Assembly (NCBI GenBank): GCA_023449855.1
Contig: JAEXHR010000289.1
Coordinates: 6,945 to 70,944, forward strand
DNA length: 64,000 nt
Reading direction: 5' to 3'
Source of the DNA: Pseudomonadota bacterium
Lineage (GTDB): Bacteria > Pseudomonadota > Alphaproteobacteria > Rhizobiales > Xanthobacteraceae
Within the stretch, counting starts at the first letter, position 1. Each line of letters opens with the position of its first letter. The notes below the pieces were generated by a model that saw only the letters and a program-made list of their open reading frames with translations, had not been told where the DNA came from and did not search any database. Of this stretch, positions 33,834 through 42,621 are shown one piece after another. The position numbers and the translations under genes are program-made.

Positions 33834-34780
33834 CCCGGTCTCATCTCGCTCTGTTCGGTTTTCTCGCTATTGTCGCGGCGCTCCCCTTGTTCGGCGAGGC
33901 CTATACGTTACGCCTTGGCACCATCGCCTGCATGTATGCGGTGTTCGCGCTGTCCTGGAACATCGTCGGCGGCTTCGCCGGTTACCCATCATTCGCGACG
34001 GCAGCCTTTTTCGGGCTCGGCGCCTATACGACCGGCATCCTGATGAACAAGGGCGTGCCCCTGCTGGTGTCGGTCGGCGTGGCGCTGGTGTTCTGCCTGC
34101 TGCTGGCAGCGCTGTTTGGCGCCGTGCTGCTGCGCCTGCGCGGGCACTATTTCGCCATCGCCTCGCTGTCCCTGGTCGAGGTGTTTCGCGAGCTCGTCAA
34201 CAACGCGACGGATCTCACCGGCGGCGGCATGGGGCTCAACATCCCGCTGATGTCGGGATCGAGCGTGATGTCGGACGCGACCTTCTTCTTTTACGCGATG
34301 TGGGGCCTGTTGCTGCTGACTGCGATCACCGTAACGATCGTTGCGACGTCGAAGCTCGGCTTCGGCCTCAACTGTATCCGTCAGAACGAGACTGCGGCCA
34401 CCATGGTCGGCCTCAATGCGACGCTCTACAAGGCGATCGCCTTCGGTCTGTCCGCCTGTTTCGTCGGTGCAGCCGGCGGGCTCTATGCCGCCTGGGTGCA
34501 TTACATCGATCCGTCCGACGTGTTTGACATCCTCTATTCGGTGAAGCCCATCGTGATGGCGCTCATGGGCGGCCTCGGCTCACCGCTCGGCGTGGCGCTC
34601 GGCGCCTTCGTCTATCTCGGCCTCGAAGAGGTCGTCTGGCGCAACTACATCCAGATCCATTCCGGCGTGCTCGGCATTCTGATCATCCTGCTGCTGTTGT
34701 TCCTGCCGCATGGTCTGGTCTCGTTGCGGATCGAAAAGATCCGGCAGGCGCTGTTCGGACGAAAGGCCAGCCATGTCTGA
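33830..34780 (+). CDS. livM: LivM-type ABC permease
   Basis: The 316-residue membrane protein shows the LivM pattern ALSWNIVGGFAGYPSFATAAFFGLGAY near residue 42-68 and a conserved cytoplasmic IRQNETAATMVGLNATLYK loop near residue 183-202. It pairs with LivH. It overlaps livH by four bases and livG by eight, so the transporter genes are tightly coupled. Confidence 0.93.
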   Translation: MTRSHLALFGFLAIVAALPLFGEAYTLRLGTIACMYAVFALSWNIVGGFAGYPSFATAAFFGLGAYTTGILMNKGVPLLVSVGVALVFCLLLAALFGAVLLRLRGHYFAIASLSLVEVFRELVNNATDLTGGGMGLNIPLMSGSSVMSDATFFFYAMWGLLLLTAITVTIVATSKLGFGLNCIRQNETAATMVGLNATLYKAIAFGLSACFVGAAGGLYAAWVHYIDPSDVFDILYSVKPIVMALMGGLGSPLGVALGAFVYLGLEEVVWRNYIQIHSGVLGILIILLLLFLPHGLVSLRIEKIRQALFGRKASHV

Positions 34781-35534
34781 GCCCGCGCACGAAATCCTGC
34801 ATCTCAGCAACGTCTCCCGCCATTTCAGCGGCCTCAAGGCGCTCAGCGACGTCTCACTGTCGGTGAACAAGGGCGAGGTGGTCGGCCTGATCGGCCCCAA
34901 CGGCGCCGGCAAGACGACACTGGTGAACACGATCTGCGGCGTGACGCCTGCGTCTTCCGGTGTCGTGACCTTCGACGGCAAGGATATCACGCGCATCAAG
35001 ACCTATCAGTCCGCGCGCATGGGTCTGTCGCGCACGTTCCAGATCGTGCAGCCTTTCGCCGAATATTCGGCGCTCGACAATGTCGCCGCAGCCGCGCTGT
35101 TCTCTCAGCCGGGCGAGAGCCTGAAATCGGCGCGGGAAGCTGCGCGGGCGCATCTCTCATTCGTCGGGCTCGATGCGCAGACCGACCAGCCGGCGGCGAC
35201 TCTGACGCTCGCCATGCGCAAGCGGCTCGAATTGGCCAAAGCACTGGCGATGAAGCCGAAGCTGCTGTTTCTCGACGAGGTGAATGCCGGCCTCAACAGT
35301 GCAGAGGTCGAGCGCGCGACCAAGCTCATCCACCAGCTCGCAGCCGACGGCATCACCATCGTGATGATCGAGCATCTGATGAAGGTGGTGCTGAATGTCT
35401 GTACGCGCATCGCAGTGCTGCATAACGGTCGCCTGATCGCCGATGGCGCGCCGCGCGACATCATCAAGGATCCTGCTGTCGTCGATGCCTATCTCGGCCA
35501 GCAATATGCACAACGGAACGCTGCCCGTGGCTGA
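34773..35534 (+). CDS. livG: LivG-type ABC ATPase
   Basis: The product has 253 residues from the ATG at 34773, which overlaps the livM stop. Walker A is GPNGAGKTTLVN near residue 37-48 and Walker B reads LLFLDEVNAGLN. The signature is altered: TLTLAMRKRLELAKAL stands where most LivG have LSYGQQRRLEIARAL, and the usual DEP is DEV. These changes deserve attention but the fold is clear. It powers import together with livF. Confidence 0.92.
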   Translation: MSEPAHEILHLSNVSRHFSGLKALSDVSLSVNKGEVVGLIGPNGAGKTTLVNTICGVTPASSGVVTFDGKDITRIKTYQSARMGLSRTFQIVQPFAEYSALDNVAAAALFSQPGESLKSAREAARAHLSFVGLDAQTDQPAATLTLAMRKRLELAKALAMKPKLLFLDEVNAGLNSAEVERATKLIHQLAADGITIVMIEHLMKVVLNVCTRIAVLHNGRLIADGAPRDIIKDPAVVDAYLGQQYAQRNAARG

Positions 35535-36258
35535 TCATCCGATGCTCGAACTCAAAGAGGTTTGCGCCGGCTACGGCGAAATCCAGGTGCTGTGGGGCAT
35601 CGACATGGTGGTGCGCTCCGGCGAAATCACCGCCCTGATCGGCTCCAATGGCGCGGGCAAGACGACGCTGATGCGCGCGCTGTCCGGCCTCATCGCGCGG
35701 CAATCGGGCAGCTATGTCTCCGAAGGCGTCGATCTGTCGAAGGCGTCCGCAGCGGCCATTCTCGCTCATGGCATCGTCCACGTGCCCGAAGGCCGCCGGC
35801 TGTTTGGCGCCATGAGCATCGAGGACAATCTCCTGATGGGCGCCTATTCGCGCAAGGCGAGCAGCGCCGAACTGAAGCGGGACATCGATCGCGTCTACAC
35901 AACATTCCCGAAGCTGCGCGAACGCCGCAATCAGGCGGCGGCCACGCTCTCGGGCGGCGAGCAGCAGATGTGCGCCATCGGCCGCGGTTTGATGAGCGCG
36001 CCGCGGCTGCTCATGATCGACGAATTGTCGCTCGGCCTGTCGCCGCTGCTTGTCGAGCAGCTCGTGGCGGCGCTGCGCCAGTTGAATGCCGAGGGCATGT
36101 CGATCCTGCTGGTGGAGCAGGACGTCACCACGGCTCTCGATCTCTGCCACCACGCCTACATCATGGATATGGGCCGCATCGTGCGGGCCGGGCAGGGCGC
36201 CGAACTTCTTGCTGATCCCATCATTCGCGACGCCTATCTCGGCGTCCTCGAAGACTGA
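35527..36258 (+). CDS. livF: LivF-type ABC ATPase
   Basis: The product has 243 residues from the GTG at 35527, eight bases inside livG and preceded by GGAACG. Other in-frame starts (35506, 35542) cannot be excluded. Walker A is GSNGAGKTTLM, the signature is LSGGEQQMCAIGRGL and Walker B is LLMIDELSLGLSP. The DEL variant is normal for LivF, as is LSLGL. It is the second ATPase of the importer. The RidA-like gene follows after 27 bases. Confidence 0.92.
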   Translation: MADHPMLELKEVCAGYGEIQVLWGIDMVVRSGEITALIGSNGAGKTTLMRALSGLIARQSGSYVSEGVDLSKASAAAILAHGIVHVPEGRRLFGAMSIEDNLLMGAYSRKASSAELKRDIDRVYTTFPKLRERRNQAAATLSGGEQQMCAIGRGLMSAPRLLMIDELSLGLSPLLVEQLVAALRQLNAEGMSILLVEQDVTTALDLCHHAYIMDMGRIVRAGQGAELLADPIIRDAYLGVLED

Positions 36259-36285
36259 CCGTCGTTACACTTAAGAGAGGCCAAC

Positions 36286-37041
36286 ATGATCGCTACCGTG
36301 GAAGCTCCCAATAGCGGATATCGCTACATGCCCGGCGTGTTCCAGTATTCCTGCGGCGTCGGCGCGCTGCCGGGCTTTGCGCTGGAGCGCGTGCGTTTCT
36401 CCAAGGTCGTGCCGCTGAAGGAAGGCTTCGCGCGCATCGCCGAGATCATCAAGGCTGCCGGCCGCCCGCTCACGGCCTTCGCGGCCTGCGAGCTACGCTC
36501 GCCCGCGCCCTTCACCGAGCAGGGCTTCATCGATTTCAACGAGATCTACATCAAGACGCTCGAGGACTGGGGCATCATGAAGGATCGTGTGAATCCGATC
36601 GCGCGCAGCAATGTCTGTCCGAAGATCGACCCGCCGTCCGAGCCGGGCTTCTATGCCTTCTCCTTCACGACGGTCGCGCCAAATGCGCCGCCGTCCTTCG
36701 TCATCGCCGGCAGCGGCGAGGCGACCGAAGGGAAGGGCAACTATCGCGATCACACGATCCGCTTCGGCGACACCAGCCCGTCCGGCATGCTGGAAAAGGC
36801 GAAGTTCGTGCTCGACGAGATGGAGCGCCGTATGAGCGCCTTCTCCGGCACCTGGAGCCAGACCACGGGCGCCCAGCTCTATACGGTGCAGGACGTCTAT
36901 CCGCTGCTGGAAAGCGAGCTGGGTCGCCGCGGCGTGTTCCGCAGCGGCCTGACCTGGCATTTTAACCGGCCGCCGATTGAGGGCCTCGAATATGAGATGG
37001 ATTGCCGCTGCGTCCACACCGAGCGTGTGGTCGAGGTCTGA
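36286..37041 (+). CDS. RidA-like protein of unknown function
   Basis: This protein has 251 residues. The first 90 residues (with FARIAEIIKAAGRPLTAFAACELRS and DFNEIYIKTLEDWGI) resemble the YjgF/RidA trimer fold, where an Arg and a Glu bind imines. A second half with GTWSQTTGAQLYTVQDVYP may be a duplicated domain. I recall similar proteins near aminomuconate/aminophenol pathways but cannot verify it. The ATG at 36286 follows AGAGAGGCC. It lies at the end of the importer operon, which suggests a role in handling the imported compound. No catalytic residue can be assigned. Confidence 0.6.
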   Translation: MIATVEAPNSGYRYMPGVFQYSCGVGALPGFALERVRFSKVVPLKEGFARIAEIIKAAGRPLTAFAACELRSPAPFTEQGFIDFNEIYIKTLEDWGIMKDRVNPIARSNVCPKIDPPSEPGFYAFSFTTVAPNAPPSFVIAGSGEATEGKGNYRDHTIRFGDTSPSGMLEKAKFVLDEMERRMSAFSGTWSQTTGAQLYTVQDVYPLLESELGRRGVFRSGLTWHFNRPPIEGLEYEMDCRCVHTERVVEV

Positions 37042-37076
37042 TCACCCTCTTTCCGGGTGACCGCTTGATCCGGCTC

Positions 37077-37095
37077 ATGTAAAAGCCTTTCACAT
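37077..37095. promoter_or_regulatory. Palindrome over the TetR start codon (motif ATGTAAA-N5-TTYACAT)
   Basis: ATGTAAAAGCCTTTCACAT at 37077-37095 is a near-palindrome that overlaps the ATG of the TetR gene at 37094. Flanking bases extend the arms to GCTCATGT / ACATGAGC (37073-37099). It matches the 19-bp palindrome at 37873-37891 in 14 of 19 positions. It is a candidate autoregulatory operator. Confidence 0.5.
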
Positions 37096-37798
37096 GAGCT
37101 GGAACAAGGACCGCCGTGGTGATCGCGGCTATCACCATGGCAATCTGAAAGAAGCGCTGCTGCAGGCGGCGCTGGGCCTGATCGCGGAGAAGGGGCCGGC
37201 CGGCTTCACCTTCGCCGATGCCGCGCGCACGGCCGGCGTTAGCGCCGCGGCGCCATATCGCCATTTTCGCGATCGCGATGATCTCCTTGCCAATATCGCC
37301 CAGCGCGGCTTCGAGCAGTTCGAGCAGGTGCTGACGCAGGCCTGGGACGATGGCCGGCCGAACACGGTCACGGCCTTCGAGCGCCTCGGCAAGGCGTATC
37401 TGGCATTCGCCCGCAACGAGCCGGCTTTCTATTCGGCGATGTTCGAGTCGGGAATCCCAGTCGATTCCAGCCCGGAATTGATGGCTGCCAGCGAGCGTTC
37501 TTTCGGCGTTATCCGTGCCGCTGCCGAGCGCCTCGCCGCCCTGACACCGCCGGGCGTGCCGCGGCCACCGGCACTGATGATGGCGCTGCATATCTGGTCG
37601 ATGTCCCATGGCATCGCCTCGCTGTTCGGCCGCGGCGATGCCGCGCGGCGCAAGCTGCCGATGTCGCCGGACGACCTGCTGGAAGCCGGCGCGCTGATTT
37701 ATTTGCGCGGATTGGGGTTTCCAACCGACCAGAAGCCCCACGAAAACGACAAAGCTTCTGTGCCAAAATCCGGCCCGTGGGGCACGGCGCCCAAATAG
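37094..37798 (+). CDS. TetR family regulator with WHG domain
   Basis: The 234-residue protein has an N-terminal TetR HTH (about 13-62, YHHGNLKEALLQAALGLIAEKG, ADAARTAGVSAAAPYRHFRDRDDLL). The C-terminal ligand domain contains HIWSMSHGIASLF, the WHG-type signature (PF13305 class). There is no clear RBS; the start codon lies within the palindrome 37077-37095, so repressor binding could block both transcription and the start. A second copy of the palindrome precedes the DUF2852 gene downstream. Confidence 0.9.
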   Translation: MSWNKDRRGDRGYHHGNLKEALLQAALGLIAEKGPAGFTFADAARTAGVSAAAPYRHFRDRDDLLANIAQRGFEQFEQVLTQAWDDGRPNTVTAFERLGKAYLAFARNEPAFYSAMFESGIPVDSSPELMAASERSFGVIRAAAERLAALTPPGVPRPPALMMALHIWSMSHGIASLFGRGDAARRKLPMSPDDLLEAGALIYLRGLGFPTDQKPHENDKASVPKSGPWGTAPK

Positions 37799-37845
37799 CC
37801 GCAGGTCACCTCTCGATTATGTGAGCGGCTGGCCTTGTGCCCGCC

Positions 37846-37891
37846 TTGACAAAACCGGGCCGTGCTTTACGTATGTAAATGTTATTTACAT
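37846..37891 (+). promoter_or_regulatory. Promoter with perfect 19-bp palindromic operator before DUF2852
   Basis: TTGACA at 37846-37851 is a consensus -35; a -10 at 37868-37873 (TACGTA, 16-base spacer) is weak. ATGTAAATGTTATTTACAT at 37873-37891 is a perfect palindrome with 8-bp arms, just past the -10, where a repressor would block RNA polymerase. The same motif overlaps the TetR start at 37077-37095, so the TetR protein is the obvious candidate. Confidence 0.6.
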
Positions 37892-37926
37892 TCACAAGCG
37901 GCATGGTGCCGCCGATGGAGAGGAAG

Positions 37927-38409
37927 ATGTCCGACACTGCCGATCTCAATCGTTGGGGCCGTCCCTACGGTGAGCGCGTGACCTATGGCCTTCGTTCACC
38001 ATGGGGCATCGTGCTGATTGTTCTTGGTTTCATCGTCTGGTGGCCGATTGGCCTCGCACTTCTTTTCTTCAAACTCGGGAGCAGAAATATGGGTTGCTGG
38101 GATCGTCAGGGTCGTTTCGAACACAAGATGCAGCGGATGCAGGACAAGATGGAACGCATGCGCGGCCGCATGGAGCGCCATGGCTTCGGCGCCGGTTTCG
38201 GCTTCGGACCGCCGTCGTCCGGCAACCGCGCTTTCGACGAATACCGCATGGAAACGCTGCGCCGGCTCGAGGAAGAGCAGCACGAGTTCAAGGATTTCCT
38301 CGAACGCCTGCGTCACGCTAAGGACAAGGAAGAGTTCGACCAGTTCATGGCCCAGCACCGTCAGCGCCCGACGCCGCCGGCCGGCAACAACGACCAGCCG
38401 CAGGGCTAA
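37927..38409 (+). CDS. DUF2852 family membrane protein
   Basis: The product has 160 residues from the ATG at 37927, preceded by GGAGAGGAAG. A single membrane segment (about 24-44, GIVLIVLGFIVWWPIGLALLFF) is followed by a Met/Arg-rich amphipathic helix (about 60-87), a Gly/Phe stretch (GFGAGFGFGPPSSG) and a charged coiled coil (RRLEEEQHEFKDFLERLRHAKDKEEFDQFMAQ). This is DUF2852, of unknown function. An earlier in-frame ATG at 37879 lies inside the palindromic operator and would not have an RBS. Confidence 0.85.
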   Translation: MSDTADLNRWGRPYGERVTYGLRSPWGIVLIVLGFIVWWPIGLALLFFKLGSRNMGCWDRQGRFEHKMQRMQDKMERMRGRMERHGFGAGFGFGPPSSGNRAFDEYRMETLRRLEEEQHEFKDFLERLRHAKDKEEFDQFMAQHRQRPTPPAGNNDQPQG

Positions 38410-38805
38410 CGTCAACAAGGCTGATGTAAGCAGGCGCAACATACTGCGTTGCAATGCTGCCCGGCCGTCGCGAGATACCGCCCGCCTGTTCCCACAGGCG
38501 GGCGGTTCCGTTTGCTGGTCACGCAATGGTCACGAACAATCGAACGAAGCTTCATTTCTCCGCAAAGCGGCCCGTGGTAACGCAACATTAACCATAGCCG
38601 CGCTCTGGTAAGGCCCGCAGAAATGCGTGCGAAGCCCTTGTTTTGACATGTTGGCAGGGAATTTAGGGCCCGGCCTCGGACGGGTCATCCATGCCACACA
38701 ACAAGGACATGCCCTGGCGCTGCAGCGCCCGGTGCGGCGCGTGGCTGCAAAATCGGTCGGCGGGACGCCGCTCGAAGGGGAATTTGCGTTGAGAGGATAC
38801 TACTC
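38410..38805. other. Non-coding stretch before the tol operon
   Basis: About 395 bases with no convincing gene. It holds a strong hairpin (38478-38505) and, further right, the presumed promoter of tolQRAB. I see no riboswitch or small RNA that I can support. Confidence 0.5.
38478..38510 (+). terminator. Hairpin terminator after DUF2852
   Basis: A perfect 12-bp stem, CCGCCCGCCTGT (38478-38489) with ACAGGCGGGCGG (38494-38505), closes a 4-base loop. It is followed by TTCCGTTTG, only a partial T-run. It is very stable and should end the DUF2852 transcript. Confidence 0.75.
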
Positions 38806-39516
38806 ATGAATCCGGATGTCGCACAGTCAGCCTTGCCGCTGGTGTCGGCCGACGTGTCGCTGATCGCGCTGTTCTTGCAGGCGCACTGGATCGTCAAGGC
38901 TGTCATGCTGGGCCTGATCGGCTGCTCGGTCTGGGTCTGGGCCATCGCGATCGACAAGATCTTCCTCTATTCGCGCAGCCGCCGTGCCATGGACCGGTTC
39001 GAGCAGGCCTTCTGGTCGGGCGAGTCCATCGAGGATCTGTATCGCGCGCTGTCCGCCAAGCCGACGCAGTCCATGGCTGCCTGTTTCGTGGCTGCGATGC
39101 GCGAGTGGAAGCGGTCGTTTGAAAGCCAGGCGCGCTCCTTCACCGGCCTGCAGATGCGCATCGACAAGGTGATGAATGTCTCCATAGCCCGTGAAGTCGA
39201 GCGCCTTGAGCGCCGTCTGCTGGTGCTGGCGACGGTGGGCTCGGCCGGACCGTTCGTTGGCCTGTTCGGCACCGTCTGGGGCATCATGTCGAGCTTCCAG
39301 GCAATTGCGGCCTCGAAGAACACCTCGCTTGCGGTGGTCGCGCCGGGTATCGCGGAAGCGCTGTTCGCCACCGCCATCGGCCTTATCGCCGCCATCCCGG
39401 CGACGATTTTCTACAACAAATTCACGGCAGAAGTGAACCGGCAGGCCCAGCGCCTGGAGGGCTTTGCCGACGAGTTCTCGGCCATCCTGTCGCGCCAGAT
39501 CGACGAGCGCGCGTGA
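38806..39516 (+). CDS. tolQ: TolQ, proton-channel subunit of Tol-Pal
   Basis: The 236-residue TolQ/ExbB/MotA-family protein has a first helix at about 27-50, a long cytoplasmic part, then helices at about 141-163 and 173-195. The segment ATVGSAGPFVGLFGTVWGIM is the conserved TolQ/ExbB helix. With TolR it uses the proton gradient to drive TolA during cell division. It opens the tolQRAB operon and is followed by tolR after 37 bases. The start follows GAGAGGATACTACTC. Confidence 0.96.
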   Translation: MNPDVAQSALPLVSADVSLIALFLQAHWIVKAVMLGLIGCSVWVWAIAIDKIFLYSRSRRAMDRFEQAFWSGESIEDLYRALSAKPTQSMAACFVAAMREWKRSFESQARSFTGLQMRIDKVMNVSIAREVERLERRLLVLATVGSAGPFVGLFGTVWGIMSSFQAIAASKNTSLAVVAPGIAEALFATAIGLIAAIPATIFYNKFTAEVNRQAQRLEGFADEFSAILSRQIDERA

Positions 39517-39553
39517 TGTCGAATGAATTGAACATTGTGATGAGCGCCTGACG

Positions 39554-40027
39554 ATGGGGATGAATGCAGCAGCAGGCGGTGGGGGCGGTGGCCGGCGGGG
39601 ACGCCGGCGTGCGGCTGTCATGGCCGAAATCAACGTCACCCCGATGGTCGACGTGATGCTGGTGCTGATGATCATCTTCATGGTCTCGGCGCCGCTGATG
39701 ACATCGACCATCGATATCGATCTGCCCATCGCCAGTGGCGGCAAGTCGATGTCGCAGAACACGCCGCCGCTCACCGTCTCGGTGAAGCGCACCGGCGGCA
39801 ACTGCAATTCCGCGGTGGAAACCTATGTCGGCGACGCGCTGGTGCCGGCGAGCGAACTCGCTGCCAAGATCACTGCGATCCGCTCCACGCGCTCGGAGAC
39901 GGACAACACCGTGTTTCTCCGCGGCGATAGGGACGTCTGCTATACGGACATGATGAAGCTGCTAGGCATGGTTCGCGCCGCCGGCTTCAAGGCCAATATC
40001 GTGATCTTGCCGGAGCAGGGATCGTAA
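39554..40027 (+). CDS. tolR: TolR, Tol-Pal inner-membrane subunit
   Basis: The 157-residue ExbD/TolR-family protein starts with a Gly- and Arg-rich cytoplasmic tail (AAGGGGGGRRGRRRAA). A single membrane helix (about 30-52) contains the conserved Asp in NVTPMVDVMLVLMIIFMV that carries protons. The periplasmic domain follows, with PEQGS at the end. It works in a complex with TolQ and TolA. The RBS is weak; translation may be coupled to tolQ. Confidence 0.95.
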   Translation: MGMNAAAGGGGGGRRGRRRAAVMAEINVTPMVDVMLVLMIIFMVSAPLMTSTIDIDLPIASGGKSMSQNTPPLTVSVKRTGGNCNSAVETYVGDALVPASELAAKITAIRSTRSETDNTVFLRGDRDVCYTDMMKLLGMVRAAGFKANIVILPEQGS

Positions 40028-40031
40028 GATC

Positions 40032-41111
40032 GTGGAGCAGCAGGGGACGAGCAGGATCAAGGATCTGATGGCGAGAGTCGACAAGACGCTCATCGCATCG
40101 ATCTTGTTGCATGCGCTCGTTTTCGGCTGGGGACTGTTCACATTCTCTTCCAAGGCGCTGGAAGTGATGCCGGAAGATTCCGTCGCGGTGGATGTCGTTT
40201 CCGACGACCAGCTCGCCAAGGCGATGGCCGGTGCCAAGACCGGCAAGAAGGACAATCCGAAGCCGAAGGTCGAGAAGATCGCAGAAGCCAAGCCGCCGGA
40301 CGATGCGGTCGGCAAGATCGACGACAAGAAGGCGCCGGTGATCACCGAAGTGGCGCCGAAGGAACAGCCGAAGACCGACGAAAAGGCCGCTGCTGAAGCT
40401 GCGGCCAAGGCGGAAGCTGCGGCAAAGGCCGAGGCTGCCGCAAAGGCTGCGGCGGATGCCAAGGCAAAGGCGGAAGCAAAGGCTGCCGCAGCGGCTGAGG
40501 CGAAGCAATTGGCCGAAGAGAAAGCAGAGGCCGACGCCAAGGCGCAGGCCGACGCCAAGGCGAAGGCTGAAGCGCAAGCCAAAGCGAAAGCAGAAGCCAA
40601 GGCAAAGGCTGAGGCTAAAGCCAAGGCTGACGCCGAAGCAAAGGCCAAGGCCGAAGCGAAAGCCAAAGCCGAAGAGGCGAAGAAGGCCGAGCGCGTGTTC
40701 GACCAGTCGAAGATCGCAGCGCTGATCGACAAGCGGGATCCCACCCGTAATTCGGCGACGGGCTCCGATCTCAATCCGACTGCGGCGCTAGGGACGACCA
40801 AGGGCAATGCGGCCAATAACGTCGCCACCTGGGGCGCGATGTTCAAATCTCAGGTCGAGCGTTGCTGGAAGAAGCCCTATGGCGGCGTCGAGGCGCAATT
40901 CACCCAGGCCATTTTCAGCGTCAAGCTGAAGCGTGATGGCACGCTGGAAACGACGCCCTCCGCCATTAGCAATCCGTCGACGCCGTATTTCCGCGTCTAT
41001 CAAGAGAGCGCACTGCGTGCCATCATCGAGTGCCAGCCGTACAAGCTGCCAGCGGCTTTCTTTGACGAATGGAAGTTCTTTGAGCCTGTTTTCACCGAGC
41101 GCGCATCCTGA
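40032..41111 (+). CDS. tolA: TolA, periplasm-spanning Tol-Pal protein
   Basis: The 359-residue protein has a GTG start at 40032, four bases after tolR. A membrane helix lies near 17-36 ([18 protein letters not shown]). A long Ala/Lys/Glu helix (about 115-218) of AKAEA-type repeats spans the periplasm. The C-terminal domain (about 255-359) has [20 protein letters not shown], and two Cys residues in it may pair. The repeat tract gives low-complexity DNA at 40390-40690. TolA contacts TolB and Pal at the division site. Confidence 0.94.
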   Translation: MEQQGTSRIKDLMARVDKTLIASILLHALVFGWGLFTFSSKALEVMPEDSVAVDVVSDDQLAKAMAGAKTGKKDNPKPKVEKIAEAKPPDDAVGKIDDKKAPVITEVAPKEQPKTDEKAAAEAAAKAEAAAKAEAAAKAAADAKAKAEAKAAAAAEAKQLAEEKAEADAKAQADAKAKAEAQAKAKAEAKAKAEAKAKADAEAKAKAEAKAKAEEAKKAERVFDQSKIAALIDKRDPTRNSATGSDLNPTAALGTTKGNAANNVATWGAMFKSQVERCWKKPYGGVEAQFTQAIFSVKLKRDGTLETTPSAISNPSTPYFRVYQESALRAIIECQPYKLPAAFFDEWKFFEPVFTERAS

Positions 41112-41152
41112 GCCGAACCGGCCGCCGACCGCAGATCGAGCAAAGCTGTAAC

Positions 41153-42505
41153 ATGACCGACAAGAATGGATTGCCCCTGATGTTTTCCCGCCCAAGCCGC
41201 CGCCAGATCATCACGGGCATGGCATCGCTCGGCCTTTTGGCAGGCACCGGCGCGCGTACTGCTTTCGGTCAGGCTCGCGTGCAGATCACCGAAGGTAATG
41301 TCGCCCCGCTGCCGATTGCGATCCCGTCCTTCAATGCCGGTACCGGCGCGGACAACGAAGTCGCCAATGGCGTATCGCAGGTCATTACCAACAACCTGAA
41401 GCGCAGCGGTCTGTTCGCGCCGATCGATCCAGCGGCCTTCGTCGAGAAGACCGTCAATATCGATGCGCCGCCGAACTTCCAGAACTGGAAGACCGTCAAC
41501 GCGCAGGCGCTGGTCACCGGCCGCATGACGCGTCAGGGCGACGGCCGCCTCAAGGCAGAGTTCCGTCTGTGGGACGTCGCCACCGGCCAGCAGCTCGCCG
41601 GCCAGCAATATTTCACCTCGCCGGAATACTGGCGCCGCATCGCCCATATCATTTCCGACCAGATCTATGAGCGCCTCACCGGCGAAAAGGGCTATTTCGA
41701 CAGCCGCGTGGTGTTCGTGGACGAAACTGGCTCGAAGGAGCGCCGCGTCAAGCGCCTGGCACTGATGGATCAGGATGGCGCCAATGTGCGCTATCTGACC
41801 CGCGGTGCCGACCTCGTGCTGACGCCGCGCTTCTCGCCGTCGACGCAGGAGATCACCTATATGGAGTTCGGCCAGGGCGATCCGCGCGTCTATCTTTTCA
41901 ATATCGAGACCGGTCAGCGCGAGATCGTCGGCAACTTCCCGGGCATGTCGTTCTCGCCACGCTTCTCGCCGGACGGTCAGCGCGTCATCATGAGCCTGCA
42001 GCAGGGCGGCAATTCGAACCTGTTCGTGATGGACCTGCGCTCCAAGTCCACCACCCGCCTCACCGATACGCCGGCGATCGACACGTCGCCGTCCTATTCG
42101 CCGGACGGGAGCCGCATCTGCTTCGAAAGCGATCGCGGCGGCAAGCAGCAGATCTACGTCATGGGTGCCGGCGGCGGTGGCGCGCAGCGCATCTCGTTCG
42201 GCGAAGGCAGCTATTCGACGCCGGTCTGGTCGCCGCGCGGCGACTATATCGCCTTCACCAAGCAGGGCGGTGGCCAGTTCGCCATCGGCATCATGAAGCC
42301 TGACGGGTCGGGCGAGCGCATTCTCACCTCGGGCTATCACAATGAAGGCCCGACCTTCGCGCCGAACGGCCGTGTCGTCATGTTCTTCCGCGACACCGGC
42401 GGCGGGCCGTCGCTCTATACGGTGGACGTCTCCGGCCGCAACGAGCTGAAGGTGCCGACGCCCGGCTTCGCCTCCGATCCTGCCTGGTCGCCGCTGCTAT
42501 CGTAA
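41153..42505 (+). CDS. tolB: TolB, Tol-Pal beta-propeller protein
   Basis: The 450-residue periplasmic protein has an N-terminal domain (about 45-170) followed by a six-bladed PD40 propeller with [13 protein letters not shown] repeats (for example [16 protein letters not shown] and [18 protein letters not shown]). The propeller binds Pal. The signal peptide contains [15 protein letters not shown], a twin-arginine-like motif, unlike the usual Sec-type TolB signal. The start at 41153 gives a rather long n-region; 41180 (ATG before TTTTCCCG) is an alternative. Confidence 0.95.
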   Translation: MTDKNGLPLMFSRPSRRQIITGMASLGLLAGTGARTAFGQARVQITEGNVAPLPIAIPSFNAGTGADNEVANGVSQVITNNLKRSGLFAPIDPAAFVEKTVNIDAPPNFQNWKTVNAQALVTGRMTRQGDGRLKAEFRLWDVATGQQLAGQQYFTSPEYWRRIAHIISDQIYERLTGEKGYFDSRVVFVDETGSKERRVKRLALMDQDGANVRYLTRGADLVLTPRFSPSTQEITYMEFGQGDPRVYLFNIETGQREIVGNFPGMSFSPRFSPDGQRVIMSLQQGGNSNLFVMDLRSKSTTRLTDTPAIDTSPSYSPDGSRICFESDRGGKQQIYVMGAGGGGAQRISFGEGSYSTPVWSPRGDYIAFTKQGGGQFAIGIMKPDGSGERILTSGYHNEGPTFAPNGRVVMFFRDTGGGPSLYTVDVSGRNELKVPTPGFASDPAWSPLLS

Positions 42506-42530
42506 AGGCTTCCTTACCAGCGGGGGCCGG

Positions 42531-42556
42531 ATTGCCGGTTAATACCGGCAATCTTT
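42531..42556 (+). terminator. Hairpin after tolB
   Basis: A perfect 9-bp stem, ATTGCCGGT (42531-42539) with ACCGGCAAT (42544-42552), has a 4-base TAAT loop and is followed by CTTTGCC. It lies 26 bases after the tolB stop. It separates tolQRAB from the GGDEF/EAL gene. Confidence 0.6.
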
Positions 42557-42621
42557 GCCCACTGCGCTGAATCTACAGGCAGATTTCCTGTTTATGCGGA
42601 TGCGTAAACAGTTCGCTAAGG

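Noticed and set aside
40390..40690. Repetitive DNA that could be read as a CRISPR-like or satellite repeat
   Set aside because: It encodes the Ala/Lys/Glu helix of TolA in frame. The units are short, imperfect and without spacers.
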